Virus record (IMG/VR): IMGVR_UViG_3300013101_000070
Coordinates: 1 to 26,638 of that record
DNA from: a virus
DNA: 26,638 nt
Reading direction: 5' to 3' (one strand)
Each line of letters opens with the position of its first letter. The stretch's first letter is position 1. Made by a program: the position numbers and the translations under genes. This document shows, piece after piece, positions 22,252 to 26,638 of this stretch. Below the pieces are notes generated by a model that searched no databases, was not told the origin of the DNA, and was given only the letters and a program-made list of their open reading frames with translations.

Positions 22252-24234
22252 TTAATTATTTTTGGAATAACGTAAGAACCAATCAACTAACCGTCTGACT
22301 TGCTTTTCGGTGTATCCTTTCCTCATCATACGGGATACGAAGTCGTCGTGCTTATCCTGTTCGTCAGATGTCTGCTTTTCTTGGAAAGAAATAACTGGTA
22401 ACAGTTCTTCGGTATTAGCAAACATTTTCTTTTCGATAACATCGCGAAGTTTCTGATAGCTTGTCCAGTCAGGATTGTTGCCGCTGTTGTTTTGTGATGC
22501 ACGTAATACGAACATAACAACTTCATTACGGAAATCCTTTGGATTGCTAATACCAGCTGGTTTTTCAATTTTTTCAAGTTCATCGTTCAATGTATCACGG
22601 TCGAACATGGTACCAGTGTCGTCATCGCGATAATCTTTATCTTGAATCCAGAAGCCAGCCAATTGAATGTATCGGTCAAATAAGTTCTGACCATAGTCAT
22701 GGTATGATTCCAAGTATGCCTTTTGAAGTTCGTCTTCAAGGAATTCAGCATAGCGAGGTTGTAGTTCGCCTTTAATGAACCCGATACGGATTTCTTCTTC
22801 TTCCTGACCAAATTGTTCTTGCAGAATTTGCTGTTCCAAAACATACATAAGGTGGATTGGGTCAGCCGCAATTTCATTTGAGTCGTAGTTAAAGACCTTA
22901 GATAAAATTTTGAATGCGAATCGCGTAGATGAACCAGCCATGCCTTCTGTGACACCTGCAACTTCTTTGTATTCGTCGATAGACTTTGCGGACGGGTCAG
23001 TATCTTTCAGATTCTTACCGTCGTATGTTTCCATCTTAGAATACGTGCTGCTGTTTTCTGGACGAAGTAAACGGGTTAAGATTGAATACTGTGCCATCAT
23101 ATCGATGGTGCCCGGTGCACAAGGTGCGTTTGCCAGTTCGGAATTCGCAATTAACTTGTCGTAAATTAACGCTTCTTCTGTAACACGTAAGACATAAGGC
23201 ACTTTGACGATGTTAACACGGTCAAGGAACGCTTCGTTCTTTTTATCGTTACGGAATGTTGTCCACTCAGATTCGTTACTGTGAGCAAGGATTAATCCAC
23301 TAAATGGGATAGCACCAAACTGTTCAGTACCGTTGTAGTGACCTTCCTGTGTAGCAGTAAGTAATGGGTGAAGCATCTTGATAGGTGCTTTAAACATTTC
23401 CACGAATTCCATGATACCTTGAGAAGCAACGTTCAAGCCGCCTACCCAATTGTATGCATCGGGGTCGTTCTGGTCGTGGTCTTCCAAGTCACTGATGTTA
23501 ACCTTACCAACCAAAGAAGAAATGTCTTGGTTGTTTTCATCACCGGGTTCAACCTTAGTGATTGCAATTTGTTGCAAGATATCAGGCCAAATTTTAACAA
23601 CTTGGAATGTAGTGATGTCGCCTTCAGCTTCCTGTAAACGTTTAACTGCCCATGGTGACATGATGTATTTCAAGTAACGCTTAGGGATGCCGTAGTCAGC
23701 TAAGATGTCGGCACTGTCTTCTGCTACATCGAATAAACCCATTGGTGATTCGAACAGTGGAGAAATTTCCCAAAAGCCTTCGCCAGTATCTTTACCATCA
23801 CGGTCTAAGTTTTTGTTCCATGCCTTCAATGTATAGATAGGCATTTTCTGCATCAGCTCTTTCAAGCGTTCAGCAATGGATGACTTACCGCCACCAACTG
23901 GACCTAAAAGATATAAGATTTGGTTTTCTTCTTCAAGAGATTGTGCGGCGTGGGTTAAGAACGAAACAACATCTTCAATCGTATTTTCCATTCCATAGAA
24001 GTCGGAGAATGCAGGATACGTTTTAATTTTACGGTTTGTGAAAATTCTACTTAGACGTTCATCGTCGCGAGTGTCTACTACGGTAGCATCGCCAATTGCC
24101 ATTAATAGGCGTTCCGAAGTTGATGCGTACATCCCTTTGTCATCTTGACAGCCTTCAAGATATTCGACCAAAGTCATTTCTTCGGGTTGTTTAACTGTGT
24201 ATCGGTTCTGATACTTTTCAAATACGTTGCTCAT
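22252..24234 (-). CDS. prkA: PrkA-type serine protein kinase (YeaG-like)
   Basis: The product is 660 aa from the ATG at 24234 (MSNVFEKYQNRY), chosen because AGAGG lies upstream; 24 further codons are open but have no ribosome site. The E. coli homologue YeaG is 644 aa. The N-terminal AAA-like domain has Walker A GPVGGGKS (111-118). The region around residues 200-460 has the PrkA pattern (GLFDV, LLTATQEGHYNGTEQFGAIPFSGLILAHSNESEW in parts, FLDRVNIVKVPYVLRV). The C-terminal domain carries the kinase/protease-like part of the family. In bacteria it responds to nitrogen or carbon stress. A consensus TTGACA-17-TATAGT promoter precedes it, which suggests early expression by host polymerase. Confidence 0.95.
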   Translation of the reverse strand: MSNVFEKYQNRYTVKQPEEMTLVEYLEGCQDDKGMYASTSERLLMAIGDATVVDTRDDERLSRIFTNRKIKTYPAFSDFYGMENTIEDVVSFLTHAAQSLEEENQILYLLGPVGGGKSSIAERLKELMQKMPIYTLKAWNKNLDRDGKDTGEGFWEISPLFESPMGLFDVAEDSADILADYGIPKRYLKYIMSPWAVKRLQEAEGDITTFQVVKIWPDILQQIAITKVEPGDENNQDISSLVGKVNISDLEDHDQNDPDAYNWVGGLNVASQGIMEFVEMFKAPIKMLHPLLTATQEGHYNGTEQFGAIPFSGLILAHSNESEWTTFRNDKKNEAFLDRVNIVKVPYVLRVTEEALIYDKLIANSELANAPCAPGTIDMMAQYSILTRLLRPENSSTYSKMETYDGKNLKDTDPSAKSIDEYKEVAGVTEGMAGSSTRFAFKILSKVFNYDSNEIAADPIHLMYVLEQQILQEQFGQEEEEIRIGFIKGELQPRYAEFLEDELQKAYLESYHDYGQNLFDRYIQLAGFWIQDKDYRDDDTGTMFDRDTLNDELEKIEKPAGISNPKDFRNEVVMFVLRASQNNSGNNPDWTSYQKLRDVIEKKMFANTEELLPVISFQEKQTSDEQDKHDDFVSRMMRKGYTEKQVRRLVDWFLRYSKNN

Positions 24235-24277
24235 ATCGCCTCTTTTTTGGTTTGTGATTTCATTTAATTGTGTAGAA

Positions 24278-24306
24278 ACTATATAGTAATTTTTTTGGTA
24301 TGTCAA
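24278..24306 (-). promoter_or_regulatory. Sigma70-like promoter of the prkA operon
   Basis: The minus strand has -35 TTGACA (24301-24306), 17 bases, and -10 TATAGT (24278-24283), followed by a leader of about 40 bases. Confidence 0.85.
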
Positions 24307-24384
24307 TAGAGTTTTTACATTAATTCAAATTAATTTCATTTATTTGTTACAATGATTTAAGTTACTATTGTAGCTTTAATTAGG

Positions 24385-24972
24385 TTACGAAGATTTTATT
24401 TTTAACTTATCTAACACTTCGCGCTCGTCAGTAAGGTTTCGTTCATTGGCATCTTCATTCGAAAAACCATCTTTATATCTGGCTTTATCTGACTTCAAAA
24501 GTTTCTGTGCATTAACTTCCAAAATGTCATCCCACTTAATACCAGCTGCATCACAAAAGATTGCTTGGTACCAATTTAGGTCGCCGAACTCTTCACCGAT
24601 GTTTACTAAGTCCATGTCTGCGCCATTAAATTCTAACGCTTCGAGTAGTTCGACTGATTCCGTTGCTGCGCCTAATAGTGCATGGAAGATGCGGGGGTCA
24701 ATATCTAATGTTGTTTCTGCGTCGGATAAGTCATCAACAGTTAACATAGATAGTGTAGTGAGATTTTTTCCTACTGTTACAATGTTGTGGTCAATTGCTG
24801 CGTAATTATATTCGCGATTATAAAAAGCGTGCTTCTTAATCTGGTCAAGAATGTTGCCAGTTGCGATATGCATGGAAAGGATTTGGGTTAAAAATTGTTT
24901 GTTTACTTTTACTTCGTCGATAGTGCTTTCCGTAGAAACTGCACCCGCAACGTATTCGTCAAGTCTTGACAT
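24385..24972 (-). CDS. MazG-like NTP pyrophosphohydrolase
   Basis: The product is 195 aa. The metal-binding ExxE...ExxD pattern of all-alpha NTP pyrophosphatases is present: ESVEL (E105, E108) and GEEFGDLNWYQ (E128, D131). The NAQKLLKSDKARYKDGFSNEDANER tail (read in parts) is typical of phage MazG-like proteins. These hydrolyse (d)NTPs, possibly to recycle nucleotides or to lower ppGpp-type alarm signals; the exact substrate cannot be told. AGAGG lies nine bases before the ATG. The AATAACAATAATAA leader motif is upstream. About 150 bases separate it from prkA. Confidence 0.85.
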   Translation of the reverse strand: MSRLDEYVAGAVSTESTIDEVKVNKQFLTQILSMHIATGNILDQIKKHAFYNREYNYAAIDHNIVTVGKNLTTLSMLTVDDLSDAETTLDIDPRIFHALLGAATESVELLEALEFNGADMDLVNIGEEFGDLNWYQAIFCDAAGIKWDDILEVNAQKLLKSDKARYKDGFSNEDANERNLTDEREVLDKLKIKSS

Positions 24973-25121
24973 GATGTACCTCTTTATTATTGTTATTATA
25001 TGTTATGTGTTATAAAGTTTGTGGTGATGCAGCGCCCGCCGCACAAATTATTCATGGTCCAGCCTCCCCTAAAAAAAGGCAACCAGATATCACTATTTTT
25101 CTTCTTACGAAGCACCACAAT
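24973..25121. other. Non-coding gap between the MazG-like gene and tRNA-Arg
   Basis: About 150 bases with no open frame of note. It holds the leader of the MazG-like gene, a small AGCCTCCCCTAAAAAAAGGC run around 25061-25080, and a CTTC-GTAA-GAAG hairpin near 25101. No tRNA or clear terminator could be recognised. Confidence 0.4.
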
Positions 25122-25197
25122 TGGAACCCATGACAGGAATCGAACCTGCATCTGAATCTTTAGGAAAGACCCGCTCTACCGTTTGAGCTACAAGGGC
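25122..25197 (-). tRNA. tRNA-Arg (anticodon CCT)
   Basis: It folds as a standard tRNA on the minus strand: 5' GCCCTTG acceptor with one mismatch near its middle, D-arm GCTCAAACGGTAGAGC, anticodon loop TTCCTAA on a stem with two G-U pairs, five-base variable loop, T-arm with loop TTCGATT, and an encoded CCA. The anticodon CCT reads AGG. Confidence 0.92.
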
Positions 25198-25203
25198 ATA
25201 AAA

Positions 25204-25623
25204 CTATTTACGATTTTTACGTCGTGCTTTCTTCACCGCTTTGCGTTTCTTTGCTTTAGCAGGCTTCGCTGTTGCTTTCTTCGTGAAGGTGGATTTGAAT
25301 ATTCCCATTTCATGCATCAAGCGAGTTTTGCGTTTCTTACTAAGCATACCTTCTTTAGCTGCGTTCTTAATAGCATCCATCATTTCAGCTTGCGTAAGTG
25401 GCCGTTCTTTTTCTGGTGATTGAATAACGTTTATGTCGTTCTTTGCAGCTTCTATTTCTGCTGCAAAGCTGGCGGCGTCTTCTGGTGATAATTCATTACT
25501 CCCCGCCGCTTCGATATCTTTAATTAATTTGTCGGCAAGCTCTGGGGACAAATCTTTCGTGCTTAGTACTTCGCGTTCGGGTATTTCTTCAAATACACCA
25601 TCTTCAATATCTTCGTTGTTCAT
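25204..25623 (-). CDS. Phage protein with internal repeat and very basic C-terminus
   Basis: The product is 139 aa. Residues about 25-60 contain two similar units (LSPELADKLIKDIEAA and LSPEDAASFAAEIEAA), probably paired helices. The C-terminal 30 residues are almost entirely lysine, arginine and alanine (KKATAKPAKAKKRKAVKKARR), a histone-like tail that likely binds nucleic acid. The leader has AATAACAATAAGG as its ribosome region. It overlaps the upstream gene end by 20 bases. Function unknown. Confidence 0.75.
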   Translation of the reverse strand: MNNEDIEDGVFEEIPEREVLSTKDLSPELADKLIKDIEAAGSNELSPEDAASFAAEIEAAKNDINVIQSPEKERPLTQAEMMDAIKNAAKEGMLSKKRKTRLMHEMGIFKSTFTKKATAKPAKAKKRKAVKKARRKNRK

Positions 25624-25879
25624 TATTATATACCTTATTGTTATTATATTCTATTTCTATAAGTGCGTTGCCCATGACTTTACGAACATCATCCATGGCG
25701 CTTTCAATGGCTTCTTTCATACTATCAGCTTCGCGCGTAAAGTCCATTGCTAACCAACCTTCACATCCACACCCCACTAGCGAATCATCACACCCTGCTT
25801 CATATAGCGCATCCAAGTGTGTTTCCAAACCATATTTGGGGTCAAGCTTAAATTTAAATATGAAGTTATGTTCTTTCAT
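25604..25879 (-). CDS. Small protein related to the N-terminal domain of a bacterial HTH protein family
   Basis: The product is 91 aa from the ATG at 25879, chosen because an in-frame start 33 codons earlier lies deep in the upstream gene. The text LDALYEAGCDDSLVGCGCEGWLAMDFTREADSMKEAIESAMDDV (about 18-61, read in parts) matches a bacterial pattern I know as YEAGCDDATVG...LDFDREA.S..EAI.SAI.DV, where it precedes a helix-turn-helix region. Here no HTH follows, so only the first domain is kept. Role unknown; regulator or antitoxin-like use is speculation. Confidence 0.65.
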   Translation of the reverse strand: MKEHNFIFKFKLDPKYGLETHLDALYEAGCDDSLVGCGCEGWLAMDFTREADSMKEAIESAMDDVRKVMGNALIEIEYNNNKVYNNEQRRY

Positions 25880-26045
25880 TCTTAATACCGTATTGAAAAT
25901 TGTAGAAGGCTGCGTCTGGTTGCATGCGGTCTGCCATTCGTTGAAATTCTTTTTCACGCTTACGGCATCTTTCTTCAAATGCCTTAACGGTGGCTTCTGT
26001 AACTGGACGGTTACGTGCGGCTTCTATAAATTCATCTATTGTCAT
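25866..26045 (-). CDS. Small helical phage protein of unknown function
   Basis: The product is 59 aa from the ATG at 26045, with GAGG close upstream; a GTG two codons earlier is possible. It is charged and helical (DEFIEAARNRPV, EERCRKREKEFQRMADRM). It follows tRNA-Ser by 11 bases and overlaps the next gene by 14 bases. No motif is recognised. Confidence 0.55.
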   Translation of the reverse strand: MTIDEFIEAARNRPVTEATVKAFEERCRKREKEFQRMADRMQPDAAFYNFQYGIKNERT

Positions 26046-26056
26046 ATTCACCTCTG

Positions 26057-26141
26057 CGGAAGAAGGAGGATTCGAACCCCGACCCCGAAGGAGTCACCTG
26101 CTTTCGAAACAGGTCAGCGCGCCGATGCGCCTACATCTTCC
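26057..26141 (-). tRNA. tRNA-Ser (anticodon CGA)
   Basis: A class II tRNA on the minus strand: acceptor GGAAGAT paired with TTCTTCC over six pairs, anticodon loop TTCGAAA (anticodon CGA, reading TCG), and a long variable arm GACTCC-TTCG-GGGGTC, as expected for serine. T-loop TTCGAAT, discriminator G. A full CCA is not encoded, so it must be added. Confidence 0.92.
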
Positions 26142-26148
26142 AAATTAA

Positions 26149-26168
26149 AGTGGGGATTGCTCCCCACT
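26149..26168 (-). terminator. Rho-independent terminator after the HNH gene
   Basis: The minus strand has AGTGGGGA, a GCAA loop, TCCCCACT, then TTAATTT. It stands immediately after the HNH stop codon and eight bases before tRNA-Ser. Confidence 0.85.
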
Positions 26169-26170
26169 AT

Positions 26171-26638
26171 TTAAAGGTCGCGAAATCTGCTGTCTTTAGG
26201 AACTTTCTTTAACAAAAATTCCATTTGGTCAGCAAGTACCTTGCGATTCTGCAAAAGCAACCATTCAGCACGATTTGGTTCGTATGGAACATAAACCAAA
26301 TTCATGTGGATGTCATTCAACATGTGGTTGTCTTTTTCTTTATTGCAACGTTCACACGCCGATACTACATTTGTCCAAACGTTCTTACCACCTTTAGAAG
26401 TTGGGTGAACGTGGTCGCGCGTAAGCTTACCAGCTGGGAAATAATCAGCACAATAGCCACACAAGTTTTGGTCACGACGGAACAACGTTTTGTTGTTCAG
26501 AGGCACACGGTTGTAGTGCTTCATTGCTTTGTCGCTGACTTTGCCTTTAATAGCAATAATTGTGTTCACTGAAAGAACTGTACGTTCTCCCGTAGCGGCA
26601 CAAGTACCACCATAAATATCAAAGTCCACAGCACCCAT
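26171..26638 (-). CDS. HNH endonuclease (start at or beyond the window edge)
   Basis: At least 155 aa. An ATG sits exactly at the last three bases, but the gene may begin further right. Zinc-binding cysteines C60/C63 and C95/C98 bracket the HNH core RDHVHPTSKGGKNVWTN (74-90; H76, H78, N90). The preceding LFRRDQNLCGYC is the common phage HNH/McrA-like form. Proteins of this kind are either free homing endonucleases or part of DNA metabolism and packaging; the sequence does not decide. A strong terminator follows the stop. Confidence 0.88.
   Translation of the reverse strand: MGAVDFDIYGGTCAATGERTVLSVNTIIAIKGKVSDKAMKHYNRVPLNNKTLFRRDQNLCGYCADYFPAGKLTRDHVHPTSKGGKNVWTNVVSACERCNKEKDNHMLNDIHMNLVYVPYEPNRAEWLLLQNRKVLADQMEFLLKKVPKDSRFRDL

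Noticed and set aside
22326-22961. Minus-strand open frames of 85 and 124 codons within prkA
   Set aside because: They are out-of-phase shadows of the prkA reading frame, with no start signals of their own.
25061-25080. AGCCTCCCCTAAAAAAAGGC as a terminator
   Set aside because: The possible stem is only four pairs around a long loop and the T-run falls inside the loop on the minus strand.
1-26638. CRISPR arrays, insertion sequences, integrase or attachment sites
   Set aside because: No regularly spaced repeats, transposase motifs, terminal inverted repeats or integrase genes were seen; the only mobile-type genes are the GIY-YIG and HNH endonucleases.

Overview
The window looks like part of the genome of a T4-like (myovirus-type) phage of an AT-rich, probably marine lineage. 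The evidence is a set of T4 replication and recombination homologues (clamp loader large and small subunits, UvsW, UvsY, gp61-type primase), T4-style TATAAATA late promoters, dense packing with ATGA/TAATG junctions, and a tail-fibre gene. All genes lie on the minus strand except one GIY-YIG homing endonuclease. The tmRNA tag and the split tmRNA architecture resemble those of Alphaproteobacteria, so an alphaproteobacterial host is my best inference. All family assignments come from reading motifs; no database was searched.

Layout, from left to right (transcription mostly runs right to left). Positions 1-1259 hold a tail-fibre gene cut by the window edge. Positions 1337-3777 hold the clamp loader (gp44- and gp62-like) with two conserved zinc-finger proteins. 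Positions 3847-7550 hold a membrane coiled-coil protein, a GroES-like small protein, a fragment-like relative of DNA polymerase III alpha, and several phage proteins of unknown function. Positions 7598-11090 hold UvsW, UvsY, an unknown protein and primase. Positions 11122-12756 hold a ClpP-like protease, a phage-encoded permuted (two-piece) tmRNA on the minus strand, and the plus-strand GIY-YIG gene, whose first codons cover the tmRNA promoter. Positions 12753-17283 hold an Acb1-type anti-CBASS 2H phosphoesterase, DHFR, thymidylate synthase, a Thg1-like protein and small unknowns. Positions 17343-19256 hold a single-TM/coiled-coil protein, a 7-TM MASE3-like sensor domain without an effector, and PhoH. 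Positions 19365-24234 hold a complete SpoVR / YeaH (DUF444) / PrkA cassette. Positions 24385-26638 hold a MazG-like pyrophosphohydrolase, tRNA-Arg(CCT), three small proteins, tRNA-Ser(CGA) and an HNH endonuclease at the edge.

How the genes work together: one block builds the replisome and recombination machinery. DHFR, ThyA and MazG shape nucleotide pools. The tRNAs, Thg1-like protein and tmRNA touch translation. ClpP next to tmRNA suggests a ribosome-rescue and tagged-protein-degradation pair. PrkA/YeaH/SpoVR and PhoH are host-type stress and starvation genes. Acb1 counters cyclic-oligonucleotide immunity. Two promoter classes are visible: sigma70-like (TTGACa, 17 bp, TATAGT or similar) before the clamp-loader, 7550, tmRNA, 17283 and prkA units, and T4-like late TATAAATA/GATAAATA boxes before the tail fibre, the 4737 membrane protein, clpP, the 7-TM gene, its neighbour, and phoH. 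The standout is the phage tmRNA with its tag AANDSFYGDFAIAA.
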